Positions 15,816 through 24,439 of a stretch of DNA of 64,000 bases are shown here, one piece after another (position 1 is the stretch's first letter; every line of letters begins with the position of its first letter). Source of the stretch: CAVQJU01 sp963754955 (GTDB lineage: Bacteria > Acidobacteriota > Vicinamibacteria > Vicinamibacterales > CAVVIG01); the NCBI GenBank assembly GCA_963754955.1, contig CAVWHY010000010.1, positions 1 through 64,000 of the forward strand. The letters are read 5' to 3'. The notes under the pieces were generated by a model. That model searched no databases. It was not told the origin of the DNA and worked only from the letters and a program-made list of their open reading frames with translations. A program made the position numbers and the translations under genes.

Positions 15816-18800
15816 ATGTGGTTGATTCGCGCGGCCCTTCGGCGACCCGTGACGATCCTCGTCGCCGTCGTCGCGGTGGCGCTCACGGCGGCGTTCGCGG
15901 TCAGCCGCATGCGCATCGACATCTTTCCGGATCTGGATCTCCCGGTGATCTACGTCGCGCAGCCGTACGGCGGGATGAGCCCGGCGCAGATGGAGGGCTA
16001 TCTCGTCTACTACTACGAGTACCACTTCCTCTACATCAACGGCATCGAGCAGCGTCGAGTCGAAGTCCATTCAGAACACGGGCCTGCTGAAGCTGACGTT
16101 CCACCCGGGCACGAACATGGCCGAAGCCATGGCGCAGACCATCGGCTACGTCAACCGCGCGCGCGCGTTCATGCCCCCCGGCACCGTCGGCCCGTTCGTC
16201 ATGCGGTTCGATACCGGCAGCGGTGCCCGTCGGCTACCTCGTGTTCTCGAGCGCCAGCCGCAGCCTGGGGGAGATTCAGGACCTTGCGCTCAACCAGGTG
16301 CGGCCGCAGTTTGCGACGCTCGACGGACTGACGTCGCCGCCGCCGTTTGGAGGAAGCCAGCGGACGATCGTGATCCGGGTCGATCCGGCGCGGCTGCAGG
16401 CGCACGGGATGTCGTCGGATGACGTGATCAAGGCCGTGAGCGCGGGCAACGTGATCATGCCGTCCGGCAGCGTGAACATCGGCGGTGAGACGCGCATCTC
16501 GCCGTTGAATTCCGTCGTGGCAGACATCAACGATCTGCTCGAGTTACCCATCCGCACCGGCTCCGGGCCGACGGTATTCGTGCGCGATGTCGGGTCGGTG
16601 AGCGACAGCACCGACATCCCGACCGTGTACGCCCTCGTCAACGGCCGCCGCGCGGTCTATATCCCCGTCACCAAGCGTCCCGATGCCTCCACGCTGGCTG
16701 TCGTCCGAGAGGTGAAGGACAACCTCGCCCGGTTTCAGTCGCTCGTCCCCGACGACATCAAAGTGTCGTACGAGCTCGACCAGTCCGGGAACGTTTCGGC
16801 GGCGCTTCAGTCCGTCGTGCGCGAAGGGCTCCTCGGCGCGCTGCTGACCGGCCTGATGGTGCTGCTGTTCCTGCGCGACTGGCGCAGCGCCGGGATCGTT
16901 GTCGTCACGATTCCATTTGCGCTGCTCACGGCCGTCGTCGCGCTCTGGGCCGCGGGGCAGACGATCAACATCATGACGCTCGGCGGTCTCGCGCTCGCAG
17001 TGGGCATCCTGGTCGACGAAGCGACGGTCGCAATCGAAAACATCCATACGCACCTGGCCCGAGGCACGCCCGTTGCGCGCGGCGTGCTCGATGCGAGCGG
17101 CGAGGTCGTCGTACCGCGCCTGCTCGCGATGCTGAGTGTCGTCGCCGTGTTCGCTCCGTCGTTCTTCATGACAGGCGTGGCGCGCTCGCTGTTCGTGCCG
17201 TTGTCGCTGGCCGTCGGCCTCGCGATGATCGCGTCGTTCCTGCTCTCGAGCACGCTCGTGCCCGTGCTGTCGGTGTGGCTGCTCCGCGGATCGCATGGCG
17301 ATGACGAGGCCGGTTCGTTCGAGCGTGTGCGCGCCGGCGTGACCACAGCGCTTCGGCGGCTCGCGCCGTTGCGCGGTGTCGTGATCTCGGCCTATGTGAT
17401 CGTGACCATCGCCGTCGTGGGCCTGGTCGGGGTCCGGCTCGGCCGCGAGATTTTTCCAGGCGGCGGCGTCCGGCAGTTCCAGCTGCGGTTTCAGGCGCCG
17501 GCCGGCACCAAGTTCGAGTTGACCGAACGGCTCGCCGGCGACGTCCTCGATGAGATCAACCGCGCGGCCGGTCCGGGGAACGTGGAGGTCACGCTCGGGT
17601 ACGTGGGCGTCCAACCGTCCTCGTATCCCATCAACACGATCTTCCTGTGGACGGGCGGATCGCACGAGGGCGTGCTGCAGGTGGCGCTCAGGGCGGAGGC
17701 GCGCGTTGATCTTCCCGCTCTTCAGGAAACGCTTCGCCAGCGATTCCGACACCGGTTTCCGGACGTGCAGTTCTCGTTCGAGCCGGGTGATATCGTCGGG
17801 CGCATCATGAATTTCGGCGCGCCGACCCCGGTCCAGGTCGCCGTCGCCGGGCCCGATTTCAATGCGACGCGGGTGTACGTCGCGAAGTTGAGCGGCGAAC
17901 TCGGGCAGGTGACGACGCTGCGCGACCTCCACGTCGAACAGGCGCTCGATTACCCGTCTGTTGCGGTCAATGTGGACCGTGAGCGGGCGGGGCAACTCGG
18001 CGTCAGCGTGGAGCAGATCGGGCGGTCGTTCGCCGCGGCGACATCGTCCAGCCGGTTCGTCGCACCGAACTACTGGGCCGATCCGCGTACGGGGATCGCC
18101 TTTCAAGTGCAGGTTGAGGTGCCGCAGCCGCAGATGAAGACGCTCGAAGATCTGCGCGTGGTTCCGGTGTCCGAAGGCGGCGCGTCCCATGCGTTGCTCG
18201 GCGACGTGGCGCAGGTCGAGTCCGGAACGGTTGTCGGCGAATACGATCGGTTCAACGGTCAGCGGATGGTGACGCTCTCGGCGAACACCGCAGGCGAGGA
18301 TCTCGGGCGCGTCGCGAGCCGCGTGGACGAGGCGATCGCGAGGGCCGGTGGACCGCCTCGCGGTGCGACGGTGTCGGTTCGCGGCCAGATCGCGCCGATG
18401 CGCGAGACGTTCCGAAACATCGCGGCCGGCCTGGCCGTGGCCGTGGCGGTGATCTTTCTGCTCATGGCCGCGAACTTCCAGTCGGCGCGGCTGGCGCTGG
18501 CCGTCGTGTCGACTGCTCCGGCCGCGCTCGCGGGAGTTGTCGTGATGCTGGCGCTGACGCGCACGACCCTCAACGTGCAATCGTTCATGGGCGCGATCAT
18601 GGCCGTCGGTGTCGCCGTCGCGAACGCGATTCTTCTCGTCACCTACGCGGAGCAGGCCCGCGGGCAGGGCGGGACGTCCATGGACGCCGCCGTCGCGGCC
18701 GCGAGAGCCCGGTTGCGTCCCGTGCTGATGACCACCGCGGCAATGATCGCCGGCATGACGCCCATGGCGCTCGCGATCGGCGAGGGAAGTGCCGCGACGG

Positions 18801-18967
18801 CGCCGCTCGGTCGCGCCGTGATAGGCGGCCTCCTGGCCGCCACATGTGCGACGGTCTTCGTCCTGCCGTCCATCTACTCGTCCGTTCAGCAGTCCGCCCG
18901 CGTCGCGTCGGCCTCGCTCGATCCCGACGATCCAGACAGCGCCCATTCCTCTCGGGGGCACGCATGA
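15816..18967 (+). CDS. RND-family efflux permease, AcrB-like (two frameshifts)
   Basis: Restoring two single-base insertions (near 16061 and 16222) gives 1049 residues, the normal length. The first transmembrane helix (RRPVTILVAVVAVALTAAFA), the porter domains beginning RIDIFPDLDLPVIYV, the FLRDWRSAGIVVVTIPFAL helix, LAVGILVDEATVAIENI and the C-terminal VGVAVANAILLVTYAEQAR are all present. The central part carries the acidic residues of the proton relay (DEATVAIEN). It pumps small compounds from the periplasm using the proton gradient. The stop overlaps the start of the membrane-fusion gene (ATGA). Confidence 0.88.
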
Positions 18968-20121
18968 AATTGTCTCGGTGGTCGATCGTGGCGCTGCTCC
19001 TGAGTGCGGGCTGCGGTGGTCGCGCATCCGCCCCGCCCGCGCGGTCATCAGAGACCACAGGCCCACCCGTGCTCGAGACGGTCCGCGTGGTGGAGCAAGC
19101 CGCCAGCGTCACGCTGGATCTGCCCGCTGAGCTCGAACCGTACGAGTCGGTGGATGTCTACCCGAAGGTGACGGGCTTCGTGAAAGCGATTCCCGTCGAT
19201 CGCGGATCGCGTATCCATACGGGGAATGTGCTCATCGAGATCGAGGCGCCAGAACTCCTGGCGCAGCGGGCCGAAGCACAGTCGCGGCTGCAGGGCGCCG
19301 AGGCGCAGCTCGCGACCGTGCGCGCGAAGGCGGACGCCGACGCGAGCACGTTCGACAGGCTGAAGGCCGCGTCGGCCACTCCGGGAGCCGTCGCCGGCAA
19401 CGACGTCGTGCTCGCGCAGAAGAACGTCGAAGCGGGCCAGAGCCAGATTGTCGCTGCGCAGCAGACCGTCGAGGCGGCGCGGCAGGCGGTTCGATCGATT
19501 ACGGACATGGAAGGGTATCTGAGAGTCGTCGCGCCGTTCGACGGTGTCGTCACCGAGCGGAACGTTCACCCGGGCGCGCTGGTCGGCCCGGGAAGCGGCG
19601 CCGGCGCCGGCAAGCCGCTCTTGCGCGTCGTTCGCAATGACAGGTTGCGCCTCACGGTACCGGTTCCGGAGGCGTATACGGCCGGCGTGACGAACGGCAC
19701 GCGAGTGGCATTCACGGTGCCGGCGTATCCCGGCGTCGACTTTTTCGGAACGGTGGCGCGCGCGTCCAACACCGTCGACGTCAAAACGCGGACGATGGCC
19801 GTCGAACTGGATGTGATGAACGGCGACGGACGCCTGCCCTCCGGCACGTTCTGCCAGGTCCGCTGGCCCGTGCGCCGTCCGGCTCCGTCGTTGTTCGTGC
19901 CCAGCCGCAGCGTTGCGAGCACGACCGATCGGACGTTCGTCGTGCGCGTACGGGGCGGCCGCACCGAGTGGATCGATGTGAAGACCGGACTCGCATCCGG
20001 CGTCCTGGTCGAGGTGTTCGGCGATCTGCGGGCCGGCGATGAGGTCGTCGCGCGCGGAACTGATGAAATCCGTCCGGGAACGGAGGTCCGGGTGACGGAC
20101 GCCAAGCCCGCCAGCCGGTGA
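18964..20121 (+). CDS. RND efflux membrane-fusion lipoprotein (HlyD/AcrA type)
   Basis: 385 residues from the ATG at 18964, which overlaps the RND stop. It has a lipobox (LLLSAGC), so it is anchored to a membrane. The biotinyl-lipoyl halves are VYPKVTGFVKAIPVDRGSRI and VVAPFDGVVTERNVHPGALV, separated by a coiled coil (about 95-170), followed by a beta-barrel (LRLTVPVPEAYTAGV). It connects the RND pump to the TolC channel. It is the last gene of the padR-tolC-RND-MFP operon. Confidence 0.9.
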   Translation: MKLSRWSIVALLLSAGCGGRASAPPARSSETTGPPVLETVRVVEQAASVTLDLPAELEPYESVDVYPKVTGFVKAIPVDRGSRIHTGNVLIEIEAPELLAQRAEAQSRLQGAEAQLATVRAKADADASTFDRLKAASATPGAVAGNDVVLAQKNVEAGQSQIVAAQQTVEAARQAVRSITDMEGYLRVVAPFDGVVTERNVHPGALVGPGSGAGAGKPLLRVVRNDRLRLTVPVPEAYTAGVTNGTRVAFTVPAYPGVDFFGTVARASNTVDVKTRTMAVELDVMNGDGRLPSGTFCQVRWPVRRPAPSLFVPSRSVASTTDRTFVVRVRGGRTEWIDVKTGLASGVLVEVFGDLRAGDEVVARGTDEIRPGTEVRVTDAKPASR

Positions 20122-20249
20122 CCGGAGACAATCACGTATCGAAATGCGACGATCGAGCGACCTCAGGTGTAGCGAACGCACACGGTCCGCGGAGTTTTCG
20201 ACCCGACAGCCTAGCCTCCAAGTTGCATACGTCGGAGATGAGGTGAGAC

Positions 20250-21086
20250 ATGCAGTGGTCCTCTGGAGATCGCGGGAACATTGAAGATCGACGTGGAAGC
20301 TCCGGCATGCGGGCCGTGCCGATAGGCATCGGCGGCCTGCTGGTGCTGGGTGTGCTCAGCTGGGTGACCGGAACCGACTTCCTCTCCCTCGCGAACCAGG
20401 GATCGCCGCAGGTGGTGGATTCGGGCGGCCAGGTCCAGAGCACGCCGCAGGAGGAGCGCAAAGTCGATTTCGTGGACGCGGTCGCCCAGGACGTGCAGAG
20501 CACCTTCGAGCAGGAGCTCGGCGGGCGCTACGAGCGCACGCGCGTCGTATTGTTTCGCGACGCGATCCAGTCCGCCTGCGGGTCGGCTGAGGCCGCGACC
20601 GGCCCGTTCTACTGTCCCGCTGATCAGAAGGTCTACCTCGACCTTGGGTTTTTCGATGATCTCACGCAGCGGTTCGGCGCGCCGGGGGACTTCGCGCAAG
20701 CGTACGTCATCGGCCACGAGCTCGGCCATCACGTGCAGCATCTGCTCGGCCTCGATGAGCGCACGCGCGGAGCAGCTGTCGGGCAGAACAGCGCGTCGGT
20801 TGCGCTCGAGCTCCAGGCCGACTGCCTCGCCGGTATCTGGGGACACGCCGCGTCGCAGGGGGGACGATTCAAGGCCGGCCACGTCGAGCTCGAACCTGGT
20901 GATGCGGATGAGGCTTTGCGCGCGGCGTCCGCCATCGGCGATGACCGCCTGCAGAAAATGGCAACAGGCCGGGTGATGCCCGAGCGGTTCACGCACGGCA
21001 CCTCGGCACAGCGCGTGCAGGCATTCGGTCGAGGTATGAGCTCGGGCGATCTGCGCGCGTGCGGCATTGGCGTGCGCGGCACCTAG
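20250..21086 (+). CDS. KPN_02809 (YpfJ)-family neutral zinc metallopeptidase
   Basis: 278 residues with one N-terminal transmembrane anchor (IGIGGLLVLGVLSWVTG, about 28-45). The zinc motif HELGHHVQHLLG and the downstream ELQADCLAGIWGH, which contributes the third zinc ligand, are typical of this family, as is the GPFYCPADQKVYLDLGFFDD block before the HExxH. The opening MQWSSGDRGNIEDRRG is the standard YpfJ start. It is probably an envelope peptidase facing the periplasm; substrate unknown. A ribosome site (gatgaggtgag) precedes the ATG. Confidence 0.92.
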   Translation: MQWSSGDRGNIEDRRGSSGMRAVPIGIGGLLVLGVLSWVTGTDFLSLANQGSPQVVDSGGQVQSTPQEERKVDFVDAVAQDVQSTFEQELGGRYERTRVVLFRDAIQSACGSAEAATGPFYCPADQKVYLDLGFFDDLTQRFGAPGDFAQAYVIGHELGHHVQHLLGLDERTRGAAVGQNSASVALELQADCLAGIWGHAASQGGRFKAGHVELEPGDADEALRAASAIGDDRLQKMATGRVMPERFTHGTSAQRVQAFGRGMSSGDLRACGIGVRGT

Positions 21087-21107
21087 GGCTCTTCAAAGAG
21101 GTGTTCG

Positions 21108-21318
21108 ATGAGAATCCTGGGCGTGTTGCTTGTCGTGTTCGGTTTGCTGGCGCTCATCTACCAGGGCTTCACGTACACCAAGCGTGAGACTGTCGTCGAC
21201 ATCGGGCCCGGTGCACGCGACGGCCGATCGCAAAAAGACCGTGCCGCTTCCGCCGATTGTCGGTGGGCTCGCTCTTATCGGCGGTGTGGTACTGCTCGTG
21301 AGCGGTAAGACGAACTAG
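21108..21318 (+). CDS. Small DUF3185-like membrane protein (one frameshift)
   Basis: With one extra base removed near 21213, the protein has 69 residues: MRILGVLLVVFGLLALIYQG as the first span, a polar middle (YTKRETVVDIGPVHATADRK) and a second span IVGGLALIGGVVLLVSGKTN. This two-helix layout with TVVD-IGP matches small inner-membrane proteins of the DUF3185 type. No function is known. It lies between the zinc peptidase (21 bp) and the phospholipase-like gene (2 bp), so it is probably in one operon with them. Confidence 0.65.
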
Positions 21319-21320
21319 CC

Positions 21321-22544
21321 ATGACGCGCGGCATCCGCGCGATCGTGAATCACGCTGGAAGATGCCTGCTGCTGGCGCTGGCCGCCGCGATTGTCGCGCC
21401 CCGGCCGGCGCTGGCGTATTCGGTTCTCACACACGAAGCCAACATCGACGTGCTCTGGGACGGCTCGATCAAGCCGCTGCTGCGCACGCGATTTCCGGCC
21501 GCGAGCCCCGGCCAGCTCGAAGAGGCGCGCGCCTACGCGTACGGCGGCTGCGTCATCCAGGACCTCGGCTACTATCCGTTCGGCAGCCACTTCTTCAGCA
21601 ACCTGCTGCACTACGTGCGCACGGGCGACTTCGTACGCGCGCTCGTCCGCAACGCGCGGGACGTCAACGAGTACGCGTTCGCGCTTGGCGCGCTCGGCCA
21701 CTACGCGGCGGACACGGATGGCCATCGCCTCGCCGTCAACCGCGCCGTCCCGCTCATGTATCCGAAGATGGAGGCGAAGTTCGGCAACAACGTCACGTAC
21801 GCCGAATCACCCCGGACGCACTTGATGGTGGAGTTCGGGTTCGACGTCGTGCAGGTCGCGGCCGGCGCGTATGCGCCTGAGGCCTACCACAAGTACATCG
21901 GCTTCAAGGTCGCGCGGTCGGCCCTGGCGCAGACCTACCGCGAGATCTACGGCCTGGACATGAAGGATCTCTTCCTCAACGAAGATCTCGCGATCGGAAC
22001 GTATCGTCACGCCGTGGCGACCACCATCCCGCAGATGACACAGGTCGCCTGGAAGAAGAAGCGGGAGCAAATCGAACAGGTCACGCCGGGGATCGAGGAA
22101 TCCAGGTTCGTGTTCAACCTGTCCCGGCGCGACTACGAGCAGGAATTCGGCAAGGACTACGCGCGGCCGCACGGCTTCGGGCGGTTCGTCGCATTCGTCT
22201 ACGCGCTGATTCCGAAAATCGGTCCGTTCCGTCCTCTCAGCTTCAGGGTCCCGACACCGGAGGCGGAGCGCCTGTTCCTCGAGAGCTTCCGCAGCACCAG
22301 GGAACGCTTCCGCCGATCGCTGGAGGCGCTGCGCGCCGGTCAGCTCAGCCTCGCGAACCTCGATCTCGATACCGGACGGCCCACGGCGCGAGGCGAGTAC
22401 ACGCTCGCTGACGACACGTACGCCGAACTGCTCGACAAGCTGGACGATCGCCAGTACACGGACGTTCCGCCCGCGCTTCGCGCCAACATCATTGCCTTCT
22501 ACGGAGCCGGCGACGAGCGCGTCGCGACGCTGGCGGGGAAGTGA
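21321..22544 (+). CDS. Secreted zinc-dependent phospholipase-C-like protein
   Basis: 407 residues with a signal peptide ending PRPALA-YSVLTH. The mature N-terminal Tyr-Ser and the HEANIDVLWD segment, plus GHYAADTDGHRLAVN, resemble the all-helical zinc-dependent phospholipase C fold, in which His and Asp residues bind three zinc ions. The C-terminal 200 residues are not recognised. It is the last gene of the peptidase/DUF3185 group, and its stop is followed by a heptamer array separating it from the convergent TonB gene. Confidence 0.75.
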   Translation: MTRGIRAIVNHAGRCLLLALAAAIVAPRPALAYSVLTHEANIDVLWDGSIKPLLRTRFPAASPGQLEEARAYAYGGCVIQDLGYYPFGSHFFSNLLHYVRTGDFVRALVRNARDVNEYAFALGALGHYAADTDGHRLAVNRAVPLMYPKMEAKFGNNVTYAESPRTHLMVEFGFDVVQVAAGAYAPEAYHKYIGFKVARSALAQTYREIYGLDMKDLFLNEDLAIGTYRHAVATTIPQMTQVAWKKKREQIEQVTPGIEESRFVFNLSRRDYEQEFGKDYARPHGFGRFVAFVYALIPKIGPFRPLSFRVPTPEAERLFLESFRSTRERFRRSLEALRAGQLSLANLDLDTGRPTARGEYTLADDTYAELLDKLDDRQYTDVPPALRANIIAFYGAGDERVATLAGK

Positions 22545-22565
22545 CTACGGTGTCGCCGGCGCTGC

Positions 22566-22607
22566 CAGTCAGCAGTCGACAGTCGCCAGTCGGCAGTCGT
22601 CAGTCGG
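22566..22607. repeat. 7-bp tandem array, CAGTCGG type (6 units)
   Basis: CAGTCAG, CAGTCGA, CAGTCGC, CAGTCGG, CAGTCGT, CAGTCGG in perfect 7-bp phase. It sits between two convergent genes and ends 1 bp before the TonB-protein stop codon. Confidence 0.9.
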
Positions 22608-22608
22608 C

Positions 22609-23490
22609 CTAGCGAATTGTGAAGTCGAGATAGACCGTCACGAGCACGTCCACCGGCCGGCCCGCGAGGCGGCCGGGCTCGAAACGCCAGTCGTTCACGG
22701 CGGCGATGGCGCGCTCGTCGAGCCCGCCGGGATCGAGCGATCGCCGCACGCGAACTTGCGCTGGGCGACCTTCCCTCGTCACGACCAACTCCAGCACGAC
22801 GGTGCCCTGAACTTTCCGTAGCAGCGCGTCGTCCGTGTATTTCGGCGGCACCTGTTTCAGGAGGCGCGGCGTGCTGACGGCTCCGCCGGGTCTGTAAAGG
22901 CCGCCGCCGGTGCCGCCGCCGGATCCCGGCCCGACGCCGGCTCCCTGACCGGGGCCGATGCCGGTTCCGGTCCCCTCACCCACGCCGCCGCCCGATCCGG
23001 GGCCCTGCGACGTCGTGCCGGCCACCCCACCCTCGAGCAATCCAATCTGTTCGCGCGTGCCCGAGGCCAGCGGTTTGGCGTCGAGGAGCAGCCCCTGCGG
23101 CGGGGTGTCGAGGACGAGCGCTGAGGGGCTCGCGACGATGGGCTGGGCAGGCGGCGACTTGACGATCGGCACCGTCAGTCGATCGCGCCCGATGCCTTCC
23201 GCCCGTCGAATGGGTCCGGGCTGGCGATTGCCGCCCCCACCTCCGCCGCCGCCCGGTGTTTGCTCCGGACGCGCGATGAAGATCATGTGCGTCGTCTGGT
23301 CGGGCAGCGCCGCCCTTGCGGCGAGCGTTTGTTCAACCGTGCGCGACCTCGAATGGTCCACGAGCGTGGCCAGCCCCACGATCGCGACGATATGCAACGT
23401 CACTGACGCGATCGTTTGCCATGACACCGCGCTCCAGCCGCGACGAGGCAGTTGCGGCGGCGCGAGCGCAAGGCCATTGAGGCGGATCAC
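22609..23490 (-). CDS. TonB-family energy-transducer protein
   Basis: 293 residues: a short cytoplasmic start, one transmembrane helix (IASVTLHIVAIVGLATLV, about 27-44), a long periplasmic spacer rich in Gly and Pro (a run of eight Gly, later GSGGGVGEGTGTGIGPGQG), and the C-terminal TonB domain (PPKYTDDALLRKVQGTVVLE ... AIAAVNDWRFEPGRLAGRPV). The glycine-rich spacer replaces the usual Pro-Lys/Pro-Glu repeats. No ExbB/ExbD or receptor genes are beside it, so it could serve an unlinked partner. Confidence 0.88.
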   Translation of the reverse strand: MIRLNGLALAPPQLPRRGWSAVSWQTIASVTLHIVAIVGLATLVDHSRSRTVEQTLAARAALPDQTTHMIFIARPEQTPGGGGGGGGNRQPGPIRRAEGIGRDRLTVPIVKSPPAQPIVASPSALVLDTPPQGLLLDAKPLASGTREQIGLLEGGVAGTTSQGPGSGGGVGEGTGTGIGPGQGAGVGPGSGGGTGGGLYRPGGAVSTPRLLKQVPPKYTDDALLRKVQGTVVLELVVTREGRPAQVRVRRSLDPGGLDERAIAAVNDWRFEPGRLAGRPVDVLVTVYLDFTIR

Positions 23491-23499
23491 GTGTCACTC

Positions 23500-23730
23500 T
23501 CAGCCTGGGACCGTCAGGACAGGGCAGGGCGCGGTGGATACCTGATCGAACTCCCGCCACGTGCCGGGCCCGACGTATTCGTCCAGGCTGATCGGTTCCG
23601 GCGAGGGGATGACGTGTAAAACGGTCAGGGCCGCGCGGTTGGTTCCGGCCATCTTCACCGCCGTGGCGAATGCCTTGCCCGACCGTTTGGAAAAATCAGA
23701 CGCAAACAGGATGCGCCGGACTCCCGTCAT
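23500..23730 (-). CDS. Internally deleted universal stress protein (UspA)
   Basis: 76 residues. The first 62 or so are a normal UspA start (MTGVRRILFASDFSKRSGKA ... VLHVIPSPEP). The last 13 (STAPCPVLTVPG) are the normal final beta-strand. The roughly 75-80 residues between them in a full-length protein are missing, including the G-x2-G-x9-G(S/T) ATP-binding motif. The join, after WREFDQ, is in frame. The gene cannot make a standard Usp fold, so it is either a non-functional remnant or an unusual fragment. It lies 9 bp upstream of the TonB gene on the same strand. Confidence 0.75.
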   Translation of the reverse strand: MTGVRRILFASDFSKRSGKAFATAVKMAGTNRAALTVLHVIPSPEPISLDEYVGPGTWREFDQVSTAPCPVLTVPG

Positions 23731-24057
23731 GCTGCGATCCTTTCGTGGCGTGCTGCGTCCAAAGATTGTGCAAGTCGCAGGCCCGGTGCTCAGCTTGCCA
23801 TTTGTGACGCTTGGCGAGGACAGACGGTACGTGAACCGCCGAGTTGAAGCCTCCGCCGAACGAAATGCAGGCGGTCTTCGCGCCGGGTGCGGCAGCTGGC
23901 CAGATGTTTGTATACGCGGAGACGCTGGCGAATCGAAATTCGTGTTCGTAATGTTACGGGACCTTTACCGTTTCCGTTGATGGTGGATGGGAAAATGTTC
24001 GATATGGTCACGGAAAATCTCGCGGGGCGTGAAAGCCGATTCGTGGGGGAGGGCGCT
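23731..24057. other. Divergent intergenic region, no gene seen
   Basis: About 330 bp between the deleted UspA gene (leftward) and a small rightward gene. No family-like open frame is visible. A purine-rich ribosome site (gggggaggg) at 24045-24053 precedes the next ATG. Confidence 0.5.
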
Positions 24058-24273
24058 ATGTCACCAGTTCAAACGACGGTGGCGGATTGGCTGCAGATCA
24101 TTCGAGGGGAGTTCGCGGAGGTTCCGGGTCTCCACCTGACCAAGAAGCAGTTCCAGCGGCTGTGGGGCCTCGACGGCGACACGTGCGACAGGCTGCTCGA
24201 TGTCCTCGTCGATCAGAACTTCCTGCGCCAGACGCCGGACCAGAGCTACGTCCGGGCCAACGTCGGCCAGTAA
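24058..24273 (+). CDS. Small winged-helix-like protein of unknown function
   Basis: 71 residues from the ATG at 24058, chosen for its ribosome site. The sequence TTVADWLQIIRGEFAEVPGL, then LTKKQFQRLWGLDGDTCDRL and NFLRQTPDQSYV, reads like a single winged-helix domain (helix, helix-turn-helix, short wing), a kind of mini-protein I associate with Acidobacteria. It may bind DNA, but this is inference. It stands alone before thrA. Confidence 0.55.
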   Translation: MSPVQTTVADWLQIIRGEFAEVPGLHLTKKQFQRLWGLDGDTCDRLLDVLVDQNFLRQTPDQSYVRANVGQ

Positions 24274-24396
24274 TCACTGCCGGGAAAAACTTCCCTCCTT
24301 CGTCCGCGCGAATCGATCGACCGTTCTTCGCACCCTGTTCGAGCCGGGACGGCCCTCGGGCGCGTCCGCTCGCTCCACGCCGCGCGCGCCCCCCAA

Positions 24397-24427
24397 TTGA
24401 CCAACCGACGTCCGGGCGCGGTACACT
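24397..24427 (+). promoter_or_regulatory. Weak candidate promoter for thrA
   Basis: TTGACC (24397-24402), a 19-bp spacer and TACACT (24422-24427), 12 bp before the thrA ATG. The spacer is longer than ideal. Confidence 0.35.
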
Positions 24428-24439
24428 ACACAACTTGCC

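Noticed and set aside
16544..19066. 840-codon open frame on the minus strand
   Set aside because: It lies antisense to the conserved RND permease, is Arg/His/Asp-rich without family features, and is explained by the high GC content of the opposite strand.
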